Assembly (NCBI RefSeq): GCF_047470865.1
Contig: NZ_JAZDRH010000006.1
Location: 1-64,000 of the forward strand
Direction: 5' to 3'
Source of the DNA: JAZDRH01 sp047470865
GTDB lineage: Bacteria > Pseudomonadota > Gammaproteobacteria > Pseudomonadales > Pseudomonadaceae
Length of the DNA: 64,000 nt
Shown here piece by piece: positions 33,526-42,748 of this stretch. How positions within the stretch are numbered: the first letter of the stretch is position 1; each line of letters begins with the position of its first letter. The translations under genes and the position numbers were made by a program. The notes beneath the pieces are model-generated. The model was not told where the DNA came from and made no database searches. It saw nothing but the letters and a program-made list of their open reading frames with translations.

Positions 33526-36500
33526 TTAACCCACTGCCAACTTCGCGGCTTGTTGCCACATAAAGTGCGGCATTGGCTCTTTTAACTGCCAAGTAATGCT
33601 CATCGGTTGTGAACCTGTGTGCGATACATAGTCAACTTCACCATAATTCACAAAACCCATAGTGCGGCCGTATTCATCTTTGCTTTGCTCCCGCACAAAT
33701 AAAAAAAGACGCTTACCCATTTTTTGATGCTGGATGTATTCCAAACCACGGCCTCGATCAGGCCTGGCACTATTTTGCGACTGCCAGTGGAAGAGGTGTT
33801 CGTTTATTGCGTAATCGTGGTACATAGTGGTGGGCGAAAATTGCTTTTCATTTTTGTCCAAGGTGACAAACATCAGTTCAATATTTTGATCTTTCAGCAC
33901 AAACACACCTTCGCGTGCTGGCGGTTGGCGCTCAAACGTGGTCGCTCCAAATGCCACCAATATTTGCTCACGCGCATAACGTGCATGCAGCCTTAATGAC
34001 ACCTCAGGCAAAGCATGGATTGTAGGTTGCTCATGCTTGGTTTGTGCTAGTTGCCAATTAACAACATCCAGTAACTCTGCTTTTAACTCGCAAGCATTCA
34101 GTTTCACTAAGCTTTGATCAATGGAATCGAATCCACATTCAGGCCCCGTTTTCTGCCAAAAATCGTAATGAAACATCAAGGCATAACGTTGACTAGAATT
34201 TTCAACAATAAAGTTATTTTGGCAAAGCAGTTTTAAGAAACTCAAATAGGCATGATCATCACAGGTCAAAATTCGGTTATGAATGGCCTTTCTAAGCATT
34301 TTCAGCAGATCTTTATCAGCTGAATTTTCGTTGATTTCATCCTTAGCTTGCTGAACCAGCTGCGACCAACTCCCTCGCTTATAAAGCTCATTCAAGTCGA
34401 TGTGAGGATTTAGGGTTAAGAAATTCGACAATGTTAAAGGCAGTGTGGAATGCTGAGGATATTGGCGGATCATCGCGACTAGGCGCTTCAACGTTAATGA
34501 GGCTTGACGAATATTGCTGAGCACCATTTCTTGCGTGCGCTTACTCAGCTCAATGCGACAACCGAGTGGCGCGTGAGGGAAACCTTGCTTTATTTCTTCA
34601 CTGATCGCGCGATGACTTTTACCGACTAAGGCTCTAAATTTATTGGCAAAGTCATACTCGGGGCGGGAATTACCAACAAAATCGAGTACTGTGCAGCACT
34701 CTTTACCATCCGCTAAACGCAAACCTCGGCCAAGCTGTTGCAAGAAAATGGTGAGGCTTTCTGTCGGCCGTAAAAATAGTAAGGTATCCACTTCAGGAAT
34801 ATCGACACCTTCGTTGAAAATATCGACCACACAAAGCACGTTAATGCTGCCAGAACGTATGGCTTGCTGCTTTTGTTGCCGCTCATTACTGTTGTCGCTG
34901 GTCAACACATCCGCTTTCACGCCTTTTAATAAGAGTTGCTGAGCCATGTACTGGGCGTGCTCTTTGCTCACGCAGAAGGCCAAAGCTTTCATTTTGCTAG
35001 TATCGGTGATGATCTCCTGCATACTCAGCAAAATCTTATCGAAACGAACTTGGTTGTGGGTGTAAAGATGGGTCAGCTGAGCGATATCGTATCGCCCACG
35101 ACTCCACGGGATAGTTCGAAGGTCAGTGTCATCATCAATACCAAAATACTGAAATGGGCAAAGGTGACGACGATTAATCGCTTCCGGCAAACGGATCTCT
35201 GCGGCAATAACATCACCAAAATCCGCTAAAATATCCCCACCATCATGGCGCTCTGGTGTGGCGGTAAGCCCGAGTAAAATAGCAGGGGAAAAATGCTCCA
35301 GCAGTGCGCGATAACTAGTCGCAGCAATATGATGCACCTCGTCAATCACAATGTAGTCATAATAGTCAGCCGTTAGGTTAAGCTTTTCCAGCTGATTGTT
35401 CAGGGTTTGAATGGAAACAAACAACTGCCGGTAATGCTCTGGCGTATGCCCGCCAACCCACAACTCACCAAAAGCACTATTACGCAATACGCCACGATAT
35501 GCCGCTCTGGCTTGTTTTAATATTTCTTCTCGGTGCGCTACAAACAGGAACTTAGCTTGCGGTTTTTCTTTGATAAAACGGGCAAAGTCAAAAGCTGAAA
35601 TAAGGGTTTTTCCGGTACCCGTTGCCGCAACCACTAAATTTCGAAAGCGCTGATGCACACTGCGTTCAACGGCCAATTGTTCCAAAATGTCACTTTGATG
35701 CGGAAAAGGCGAGATATCAAAGAAATGGTTAGGGCTGGCTTCATAATCACCACGCTGCTGACTCAAGGCTCTTTTGAGCTTCTCGCTACTCTTCGTGTCC
35801 CCGCTAAAAAGTTCGAATTCGTTGGATGCCCAATAGGTTTCAAAGGTGCTCAATGATTTATTGATGATGTGTGGGATTTCTTGCGAGGTGATTTTTAAAT
35901 TCCACTCTAAACCATTGGTTAACGCCGAATGGGAAAGATTGGAAGAGCCGATATAACCAGTGTGATAACCCGTGTTGCGTAAAAATAGATAGCTCTTTGC
36001 ATGTAAACGTTCCCGCTCAGTGTTGTAACTCAGCTTCACTTCGGTATTGGGTAAACTCGCCAAATACTCAACCGCTTTCGCGTCAGTCGCCCCCATATAT
36101 GAGGTAGTAATAATTTTTAGCTCACGACCGCTAGAAGTAAATTCTTCAAGCTCTTTTCGAAAGATCCTTATCCCTGCCCACTTAATAAATGACACTAACC
36201 AGTAAATCTTATCCGCAGACAGAATCTCTCGCTTCAATTCAGATTCAAGCGACAATCCCGCATTACTGCCACAAAACAGCTCGCTTTGGCTTAAGCCTGT
36301 TAACGGAAAAATGTCGTTAATATAATTTTTTAAATCGGCTGAGACAGGATTTTCGAGCTCATAGAGCGCGGTCAGAATTTTACCTTGACTGGCAAGCAAG
36401 TTATCTTCGATAAAATCGTTATCTTGAATTTGTGTTTTTAGCCAGAGTAACAATTGATTGGATAAAGCAATTTGCTGTTGCAGACGATCATCACTTGAGG

Positions 36501-36666
36501 GGACAGACTCAATCGCATACTCAAGAATGTGTGATAAGAAACGTGATAGCCAGACGGATGCTTCACTGCTATTGAGCTCACGTTCGCCGACATAGAATCG
36601 CTCTCGGTCAATGCGACTGGCAATCAGCTGTGTTATTAACTGCTCATAAATTCCAACTTGCTGCAT
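33526..36666 (-). CDS. PLD-nuclease / SF2 helicase / DUF3427 fusion protein
   Basis: A 1046-residue protein, intact. A phospholipase-D-like nuclease domain carries HAKSYLF and GSSNLS (residues 222-245). A superfamily 2 helicase core follows: Walker A AATGTGKT (347-354), DEVHH (442-446), LTATPER (467-473) and QQLGRGLR (643-650). The remaining 400 residues match the DUF3427 type that usually accompanies this architecture. Such fusions occur in defence islands next to nucleases or methyltransferases. AGGA precedes the ATG. A small winged-HTH gene lies 10 bases upstream and a DUF2357 nuclease gene immediately downstream, suggesting a three-gene operon. Confidence 0.85.
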   Translation of the reverse strand: MQQVGIYEQLITQLIASRIDRERFYVGERELNSSEASVWLSRFLSHILEYAIESVPSSDDRLQQQIALSNQLLLWLKTQIQDNDFIEDNLLASQGKILTALYELENPVSADLKNYINDIFPLTGLSQSELFCGSNAGLSLESELKREILSADKIYWLVSFIKWAGIRIFRKELEEFTSSGRELKIITTSYMGATDAKAVEYLASLPNTEVKLSYNTERERLHAKSYLFLRNTGYHTGYIGSSNLSHSALTNGLEWNLKITSQEIPHIINKSLSTFETYWASNEFELFSGDTKSSEKLKRALSQQRGDYEASPNHFFDISPFPHQSDILEQLAVERSVHQRFRNLVVAATGTGKTLISAFDFARFIKEKPQAKFLFVAHREEILKQARAAYRGVLRNSAFGELWVGGHTPEHYRQLFVSIQTLNNQLEKLNLTADYYDYIVIDEVHHIAATSYRALLEHFSPAILLGLTATPERHDGGDILADFGDVIAAEIRLPEAINRRHLCPFQYFGIDDDTDLRTIPWSRGRYDIAQLTHLYTHNQVRFDKILLSMQEIITDTSKMKALAFCVSKEHAQYMAQQLLLKGVKADVLTSDNSNERQQKQQAIRSGSINVLCVVDIFNEGVDIPEVDTLLFLRPTESLTIFLQQLGRGLRLADGKECCTVLDFVGNSRPEYDFANKFRALVGKSHRAISEEIKQGFPHAPLGCRIELSKRTQEMVLSNIRQASLTLKRLVAMIRQYPQHSTLPLTLSNFLTLNPHIDLNELYKRGSWSQLVQQAKDEINENSADKDLLKMLRKAIHNRILTCDDHAYLSFLKLLCQNNFIVENSSQRYALMFHYDFWQKTGPECGFDSIDQSLVKLNACELKAELLDVVNWQLAQTKHEQPTIHALPEVSLRLHARYAREQILVAFGATTFERQPPAREGVFVLKDQNIELMFVTLDKNEKQFSPTTMYHDYAINEHLFHWQSQNSARPDRGRGLEYIQHQKMGKRLFLFVREQSKDEYGRTMGFVNYGEVDYVSHTGSQPMSITWQLKEPMPHFMWQQAAKLAVG

Positions 36667-36676
36667 GATATTCCTA

Positions 36677-36901
36677 TTATTCTAATGGCTGGATCAATAA
36701 CAACATCGATTGATATCGCAGTTTTACCGCCAATCCATTTCGTGATTTTTGCATTTCAACCAAGTTGTACTTGCCCAATGTTTTTAATGTTCTCGACACA
36801 TTACTCACTGCTCGGCCGGTTAGTGTTGCCAGCTCAGTCACCGATTGCGGCTGTTGTTCGGCAATTACTTTTAACAACTGCTGGTTTTCTTTCGACAGCA
36901 C
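36677..36901 (-). CDS. Winged helix-turn-helix regulator, N-terminus uncertain
   Basis: At least 74 residues with a MarR-like winged helix (LLKVIAEQQPQSVTELATLTGRAVS, VSRTLKTLGKYNLVEMQKS). The frame stays open upstream of the GTG at 36901 and reads ARPDYPVDIWFDSLKSVANVL back to a stop near 36972, sequence that fits this family, but no start codon is obvious there. The N-terminus may therefore have been lost by mutation. Ten bases before the PLD-helicase gene, it is the likely regulator of that operon. Confidence 0.65.
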   Translation of the reverse strand: MLSKENQQLLKVIAEQQPQSVTELATLTGRAVSNVSRTLKTLGKYNLVEMQKSRNGLAVKLRYQSMLLLIQPLE

Positions 36902-37325
36902 ATTGGCAACAGATTTAAGTGAGTCGAACCAGATATCAACAGGGTAATCGGGTCGGGCTTTTGCCCTTTAATACAAATTACACAGCGCGATTGTCTTGCG
37001 TTTTTCATTGCTTTACTCGCATTTATTTACTCGCACTCTCTACTTTCCCCTCTCGACTCTCAAAAAGACCAGCGTCAACTAATGCGTAAGATAGCGTTTT
37101 AAAAATCAAAGACTGTACATTTATACACAACTTACGAATATTATCAGTCATTGATAATAGCGCAAGGATATTTACCGTTTAGAATGGTTACGAGCCGTTT
37201 ACGGAAAGTACACCATCTATACTCGAGCAACCACTGTCTACAGTGAATTCTAAGCTTAATCCAGTCCATGTACTGACTAGCAGTTCACTGCAAGGCGACA
37301 AACCCACACAGAACTCATCGCCTTT
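36902..37325. other. Island spacer without recognisable gene
   Basis: Apart from the possible upstream extension of the winged-HTH gene to about 36972, I see no gene, RNA or notable repeat in this stretch. It separates the helicase operon from the dead DUF927 gene. Confidence 0.5.
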
Positions 37326-39004
37326 TTAGTCATCCAAAATGCTGCCTTTAACACAATACATGCGTGGGCGGGTGTTGTCGGGTAGACTGACTTTTCGCTG
37401 CGGTCGGTTGCCATCGGGGATTAAGTAACCTGCGCCCATCAGTGCTTTGGCGGCGCGATCTGGGCTTGGGCCTTCGGTAGCTTCACGCCAGCCGGTTGGG
37501 TAAAACAGATAGAGGGCTTGTGGGCCTGTAGAGTCAAACCAACCCGCACGTTGGCGTACCTGGCTGCTGTAACCGGTTTGTTTGGACGTAAAGCGGCTTT
37601 CGCCATGCTGTTCAATAAAGCTACGTACCTGACGAATGGTTGGTCTGCATTAGCAACCACACCACTGCGGGTAAGTATCCATTGGTTAAGCAGGCTTAAA
37701 CAAACGGCTTTGACACTTTGGACTGGCCAATCAAGCACTTTGGCTTTAATCACTAACAGGCCTGCGCTGGCCAGTAAGGCAAATTTTTCGGCGATTTGAC
37801 GACTCGGCGCACTTGGCCGTCTGCACCGGCTGGTAAGCTGGCTAAAAAGCGTTGGCGTACGTTTTGAAAAACGGGTCGCACCTGCGCGCTGTGCTACGTT
37901 AAACACCGTAGCCAGTCTAAGGCCCAGCTGCCGTAATGTTGGCGGCTTTGTTGTTTTAGGTGATCGGCCAAATCGGCTGCGTTCATACCATGGCTATGGT
38001 TAAACACGCCCATTTGCGTTCCGGCATCGGTACTGAGATCAATTACGCGCACTGGCTGCCCTGCTTTTACACGCTTGCCGATACTGGCGAGGTGGCTTTC
38101 AAGCGTCACTTCGCCAGTGGATTAAAACACCAAGCGCCAACGGGCGGGTAAGCGCATTTCACCGTATTTGCCTGCACGGGTTTTACCTTGGCCATTGGCA
38201 AGCATATAAGCGACGTCGCCTGCCTCTTTGGGGTCAACTTCGCCTATTTCATCGAGCGCCAGCAAGGCATCGTTATGGGCTAACGCAGTGCCTTCTCAAC
38301 CGTTGGCCGTGGCACGCCAACTGTGGCACAGCTGATTAGGTTCGCCCCAAACCGATAATGCTAGATACAACACCGCGGTTTTACCAGTACTGCTGGCACC
38401 GTAAGGTGTAAACCAAAACCATCCACCCCACATAAATGCAATAAAGGTGCAGCCAGTGCAGCGCAGACACCAACGATTAATAGCGGGTTGTCCAGACAAT
38501 AACGGCCAACGTGCTGCCGCCAACTGTCTCTACTACCTTGTTGAATAAAGCCTGCTATCGGGTGCATGGTTTGCAGCACCATACGCAGGTTTGTTCGCTT
38601 GGGTAAAAGGTGAGGCGCGGATGCACATAAGCGTGGTGATGCCAGCCAATGCAGTTCATGCTGATGGTCTTTTATGTGGCCAGTTCGCCCATTTGTTGAA
38701 TAAACAGCGAGAGCAACTGCCGCGCTTTGACACTGTTGCTTAGTCGCATGCCTCGGCTGAGTAGGATGCGGCGGTACTCGCTGTCATCTCCGGCCAATAG
38801 TTCTGCTGGCATGGCCCAATAGCGATGGCGATTGTCATCGTCTAACCAGTGCAATAAATAGCCGTAGTTGTCCCCTTGCGGATCATGGGTTCGGGCAGCC
38901 ACTTGCAGCCAAGAGCAGATTTTAACTGGACTATCTTGCCCTGCCGGGTGCATCACCAGCCAGTTTTGCGCGTTATAGGCAAAACCAGCCGGTAATGTTG
39001 GCAT
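37326..39004 (-). pseudogene. DUF927 primase/helicase-type protein, heavily mutated
   Basis: Fragments in different frames reconstruct a DUF927 protein of P4-like elements. The N-terminus is intact for 110 residues (GFAYNAQNWLVMHPAG, GMRLSNSVKARQLLSLF). Then come LIVGVCAALAAPLLHLCGVDG in one frame and the Walker A region YGASSTGKTAVLYLALSVWG in another. Next are HNDALLALDEIGEV, then after a TAA the segment STGEVTLESHLASIGKRVKA, and finally a piece ending KGSILDD at 37326. Several frameshifts and stops make it non-functional. In intact elements this gene supports replication of the excised circle. Confidence 0.8.
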
Positions 39005-39049
39005 GTTGTTATTTATCTCATTGCAGGTAACGGGGTTGATGCTGATGGT

Positions 39050-39292
39050 TTATCCGCGGCCATAAGCAGCACCGATACGGCGGGTTTCAATCCACTGGTC
39101 GATATCGCTTTCTAACCAGCCCACGGCACGCGCCCCAATACGAATGGAACGGGGAAATTCTCCGCTGGCCATCAAGGCATAAATGGTGCTGCGGCCAAAG
39201 CCTGTTTTTGCCTTTACCTTGGGCAAACGCAAAATCCGCTGCTGACGCGCTGGGTGTGTTGATGTGGTGGATGATTGTGTCGTTGGGTTCAT
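39050..39292 (-). CDS. alpA: AlpA family regulator/excisionase-like protein
   Basis: An 80-residue protein with the AlpA-type helix-turn-helix (RILRLPKVKAKTGFGRSTIYALMASGEFP) and the following IRIGARAVGWLESDIDQWIETR. AlpA proteins regulate integrase expression or assist excision of P4-like elements. I start at the ATG at 39292 because GAGGAAG precedes it by a suitable distance; the frame continues to a GTG at 39307. It directly precedes the dead DUF927 gene, the normal order in such elements. It looks intact although its partner genes are not. Confidence 0.82.
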   Translation of the reverse strand: MNPTTQSSTTSTHPARQQRILRLPKVKAKTGFGRSTIYALMASGEFPRSIRIGARAVGWLESDIDQWIETRRIGAAYGRG

Positions 39293-39301
39293 CGTTTGCT
39301 T

Positions 39302-39329
39302 CCTCACTGATCTGTTAAGTTCAGTGAGG
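39302..39329 (-). promoter_or_regulatory. Inverted repeat covering the alpA ribosome-binding site
   Basis: CCTCACTG and CAGTGAGG form an 8-bp perfect inverted repeat with a 12-base loop. The arm nearest alpA contains the GAGG of its ribosome-binding site, so folding in mRNA would hide it. It may alternatively be a protein-binding operator. Confidence 0.4.
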
Positions 39330-39566
39330 TGTTTGCCAGTACTAAACGGACGCAGTAGGCAGATAAATGCCCAGATCGTGTAGCTTTCTGAGGGTACAGG
39401 TCGCTACTTGCCCCAGTTTGTAGAGAGTGCCCCAAGTAATAAATACCCTGTGGGCAGGGTTGGCGTGTTCCTAAGTAGCGTGAATTAAGGCGTTGCCCAT
39501 ACTGCCCCAAAAGCCCAAGGGGTAAGAGGTGTATGACAACACATGGAGAGTGAGGCAAAGCACAAA

Positions 39567-39617
39567 AGTGAAACTATAAGTTCTCTATATGCTAAAAAAT
39601 GAAAATATAGTTTCACT
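39567..39617. repeat. 12-bp perfect inverted repeat downstream of hipA
   Basis: AGTGAAACTATA (39567-39578) and TATAGTTTCACT (39606-39617) are exact complements 27 bases apart, just past the 3' end of the first hipA. There is no T run, so it is not a standard terminator. The rest of 39293-39566 shows no supported gene. Confidence 0.6.
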
Positions 39618-39620
39618 GAC

Positions 39621-40869
39621 TTAAACGTTAAACGCTGATTGTTTCATGGCTTGCTCCGCTTGGTTGATCCCTAGCCGCTTAGCAACGGTTTGCCATTGCT
39701 TAACCGCCATTAATACTTCATCGTAAATTTGCGTGGCTTGGGTTTGCGAAAGTCGGAAGAAGTCTTTCACATCAAAGGCTAGCTGGTAGTCTAAGGCGTT
39801 GTCTGCATCGGTAATATTCAGATGCAGGCCATGCTTACCCACTATCGGGTTTAAATCATAAGCGGGTGATAACTTCCAACCCTTCTTGGTTAATAAAAGT
39901 CCATGGTTACGCAGGTGATCATCCGTGTTGGACACCGCAATATTAAACACTATACGTCGCCATAACTGTGCTAAATCCGCTTCGGTTTGTGCACCAGAAT
40001 TGGAAATAAATTCAGCAATCTCTAAGTAGCTAGCACCTTGAGATTGTTCACCATCATAGTATTGAAGCTGTGTCATGGCCGATGAAAAATGCAGCCGCTT
40101 TTCACCGTCGCGGTCAAACCGTTTTGTTAAAAAGGTATGATGCCCAGAGGAAAACTGCCTAATCTGACTTGGAAACATGTCAACACCTGCCGCCAGCGCC
40201 AATTCATAGCAGACCATCTCCCCGCGCCCACGTCATGGTGTCATTTAGATTGGGAAACTTGGCAATCCACAAGTGGCCTTGTTCATCTGTGACGCAAGCC
40301 TTGGGCCTTGCACCACCTAATGATGAGCCTGGAGAAATCAGCATTTTCAACCAGCGGTAATACTCGTCACTGTCGATGTTATCGTCTTTTTCAATCTGCA
40401 TTGCTGCGTGCTCTAGCTCTCGCAAAGAAGCCATTGGCGGCGCAGCAAACTCAGCGTTGTCATCTAAGAACGCAGCCGAGCTTGTTCGCTTAAATCGAAT
40501 ACCACCCATCCGGTAAGAGTCGTGTACGCCCAGCAGGTAATCTAGCTCGTTTAATCGACTTGTTGCTCGAATGCCTTTGCGCGCCTCAATCGCAGCACGC
40601 CTCTGCATTAAAATACGCCCCCATCTATCAGGCGATGAATCAAGAAATGCACGAAAGTTTTTATCGGCCTCATCGTTATAGAGTTCACCGGAGTGAAGCG
40701 TCAGGATTGGATCAATTTGCAAGCGATAGGTTGAGGTTAGAAACGCTTTATCGTAGGCAAAACTAAACACGCCACCTCGGCTTGAGTCGCTGTAAGTAAG
40801 CAACCCAATTAGCAAAGGCGCTTCAATTGGCTGCCAGTCGGCATAGACTTCGATGATTTCACGGCTCAT
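39621..40869 (-). pseudogene. hipA: HipA family serine/threonine kinase toxin, frameshifted
   Basis: Two frames together give a full HipA. The first (40204-40869) has the N-terminal domain and GSSLGGARPKA with KACVTDEQGHLWIAKFPN. The second (39621-40217) has FPSQIRQFSSGHHTFLTKRFDRD, the catalytic NTDDHLRNHGLLL and the metal site LSPAYDLNP. At the junction (about 40215-40240) the sequence lacks two single bases relative to the expected MDVGAWEMVCYELA reading. Total length 1249 would become 417 codons when two bases are restored. HipA kinases phosphorylate translation factors and induce dormancy; this copy is probably dead. Confidence 0.82.
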
Positions 40870-41171
40870 TTTGAACCTTCCAGCAATTTTATGTTTTGCA
40901 GCTTGATACCCACTTCATCATGGGCGGCCATTTCTGCAAAGTTGTTTTCCATGCCTAGAACGGCCATGACTTTTAAGTAAGTGCCTATGGCAACGCCCGG
41001 ATCACCTGCGAAGACTTTGTTCACGGTTTTATGATCAAAGCCAGTACGTTCACACAGCAGCTTTTTTGTAAAACCACGTCGTTTCATAGCCAACAGCAAG
41101 TCTTCACCAAAATGCGTCAGGATTTTGCGCTGCTTTGGAAACAGTACATTGTACAAATCACGTTTAGCCAT
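40866..41171 (-). CDS. hipB: HipB-type antitoxin/repressor
   Basis: A 101-residue helix-turn-helix protein (LLLAMKRRGFTKKLLCERTGFDHKTVNKVFAGDPGVAIGTYLKVM, spoken as a classic Xre fold). It overlaps the hipA start by four bases (ATGA). I start at the ATG at 41171 (MAKRDLYNVLF); the frame extends to a TTG at 41207 that lies within the operator. A 17-bp perfect inverted repeat immediately upstream is the expected autoregulatory site. The protein looks intact even though its toxin is broken. Confidence 0.75.
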   Translation of the reverse strand: MAKRDLYNVLFPKQRKILTHFGEDLLLAMKRRGFTKKLLCERTGFDHKTVNKVFAGDPGVAIGTYLKVMAVLGMENNFAEMAAHDEVGIKLQNIKLLEGSK

Positions 41172-41185
41172 ATCACCAACAAAAG

Positions 41186-41280
41186 GGACTATATTCCCAT
41201 TATTCAACCGTTAATGGGAATATAGTCCAATCTTGAACTCCAAGCAACTCCAACAAGTTACATGTAGGACTATATTCCCA
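41186..41280. promoter_or_regulatory. hipB operator: 17-bp perfect inverted repeat plus extra half-site
   Basis: GGACTATATTCCCATTA (41186-41202) and its exact complement (41212-41228) are separated by nine bases just upstream of hipB. A further copy of the first 14 bases, GGACTATATTCCCA, lies at 41267-41280. This is the layout of a multi-site autorepressor region. Confidence 0.75.
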
Positions 41281-41380
41281 CTTTACTCAATATAATTGGA
41301 TTTATATCCTACTTTTAGGTTTAGTTTGCGCGTTGGCCAAGGCGATGATGTGAATCCCTGAATGCCAAAGGCAATCAAAT

Positions 41381-41436
41381 TACACTTTTATGCGCATAAA
41401 AATGTAAAATTACGCACTTTTCTGCGCGTAAAAGTG
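41381..41436. promoter_or_regulatory. Two adjacent palindromes centred on GCGC
   Basis: TTTTATGCGCATAAAA (41386-41401) is a perfect 16-base palindrome that extends to 26 bases with one mismatched pair (41381-41406). A second imperfect palindrome, CACTTTTCTGCGCG followed by TAAAAGTG (41415-41436), shares its core. Centres are about 32 bases apart, three helical turns. They look like a dimeric repressor's operators, but no matching regulator gene is adjacent. Confidence 0.6.
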
Positions 41437-41496
41437 TGCAATGTAAGTTGAGTACTCGTCAGTGTATTTTGCTGAATGGATAAATGCTGCGGTTAG

Positions 41497-41539
41497 AGGT
41501 CTACACAAAGTTACCTTATGGGTAACAATTTGTAGACCT
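41497..41539. repeat. Nested hairpin (outer 9 bp, inner 6 bp)
   Basis: AGGTCTACA (41497-41505) pairs with TGTAGACCT (41531-41539), and inside it GTTACC (41510-41515) pairs with GGTAAC (41521-41526). A short T run follows on the plus strand. It could be a terminator, a small structured RNA or a cruciform site. It sits in the 41208-41619 gap, which has no gene. Confidence 0.5.
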
Positions 41540-41619
41540 TTTAGTGGGCTTACAACCTTTCAATCAACCCTCAATCGGTTTATTGCTAACGTCATTTGGC
41601 CAGCCTATAGCCTCATCGT

Positions 41620-42738
41620 TTAAAGCAAATCACTCAGGCGATTTAACAGCGCTTTCCGGCTATTATTCGCCACTACAAAGCGCTTAAAACGTTGTTCAAA
41701 CGCCGCTTCATCCGCTTTGAACTGATAGGCCTCAAACAGCTGATGCAGATAGCGTGATGCCGCATCGTAACCACTGGCGCAAGTTCGATCCGCTTGCTCT
41801 TGTGATTGCAGCCAGTAGTGCTCAAGCTGATTGTAGATATCCGTCAACGCTTTTTCTTTTTCCGCTTTTTCGATGGCTAATTTTTTTGCGAGTGCTGCGG
41901 CCTGCTCTTGCTGTAATTGGTTTTGCGCTTGCTCAATGAAAGGAGAAATGACGGCGGGGGTTAACCAGTATTGATAGTTCTCGTCTGTGTTGCCTGGTTC
42001 TTTTCACGTCAGCGCTAAGGCTTGGTGATGGGTTAGCTGGCCTTGCTCAAACAACGTGCGTAATAGTGTGTCTTTCTCGGCTTCCGAGAGGTTGTTTAGC
42101 CACTTGTCAAACTGAAACTGGGCTTGTTTGGCTTGATGACTGGGTTGTTCGGTCAGCACCATGGCGAGCGCCTTAACTAAGGCTAAGGGAATATCATACA
42201 GTGCCGCAAAGGCCTGCAACTCTTCACTGAGGTGTTCAAAATCGAATTGAATCAACGGCATTCGCTCAACGTCATCATTAAAATCAAACGCTTTGAGCCA
42301 CATGAAGTACACAAGACGCCAATCCCCTTGCATTAAACCACTGCGTAAAGCAGCTAAATGCTGGAAAAAGTCGTCAGCATGCTCGTCGTCAAAATACTCG
42401 TCATACTCCTCGATGGAAAAAATCAGCAACTGCCACTCATCGCTTTGATACACATAAAGCCCACCTATTGAAAAGCCGAGTAACCCATCTGGAAGCGTTC
42501 CAGCTGGTAGCTTGATGTAGGCATCAATTGAGCCCTAATCAGCATAGTAAAAACCGATATCGAAGTATTTTAACATCAGCTTAAAAGGCTCTGCCTTTAG
42601 ATCACTGTAGGTGTAATATACCTGAAAGGACGTAGCGCTGATCTCGGCGCGGCTTGAAATCGATCTGAGTGCTTGGCGTGCTTTAGCATCTAAATACCCA
42701 TCCAGACGCTCAAATTTATAATATTGATATTCGCTCAC
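41620..42738 (-). pseudogene. Uncharacterised 373-codon gene with two in-frame stops
   Basis: One continuous frame starting MSEYQYYKFERLDGYLDAKA is interrupted by TAG at 42535-42537 and TGA at 42004-42006. The pieces join without frame change: GFYYAD, stop, GSIDAYIKLPAGTLPDG; then QLTHHQALALT, stop, KEPGNTDENYQYWLTP, ending ALLNRLSDLL. Relatives begin MSEYQYYEF and have a conserved tryptophan-glycine where the TAG now stands, so a TGG-to-TAG change is likely. The C-terminal part is a coiled-coil-like acidic and lysine-rich stretch. The family has no known function. It follows the SEC-C gene by ten bases. Confidence 0.72.
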
Positions 42739-42748
42739 GATGACCTTG

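Noticed and set aside
31493..33592. Start of the DUF2357 protein at 33592
   Set aside because: That would overlap the helicase gene by 67 bases; the ATG at 33517 follows the helicase stop and gives a natural N-terminus.
37439..37906. A 155-residue minus-strand frame as an independent gene
   Set aside because: It lies over the 3' part of the DUF927 pseudogene in the wrong frame; the conserved DUF927 pieces are in other frames.
39304..39558. An 84-residue frame upstream of alpA
   Set aside because: Composition is not protein-like and it overlaps the alpA leader repeat.
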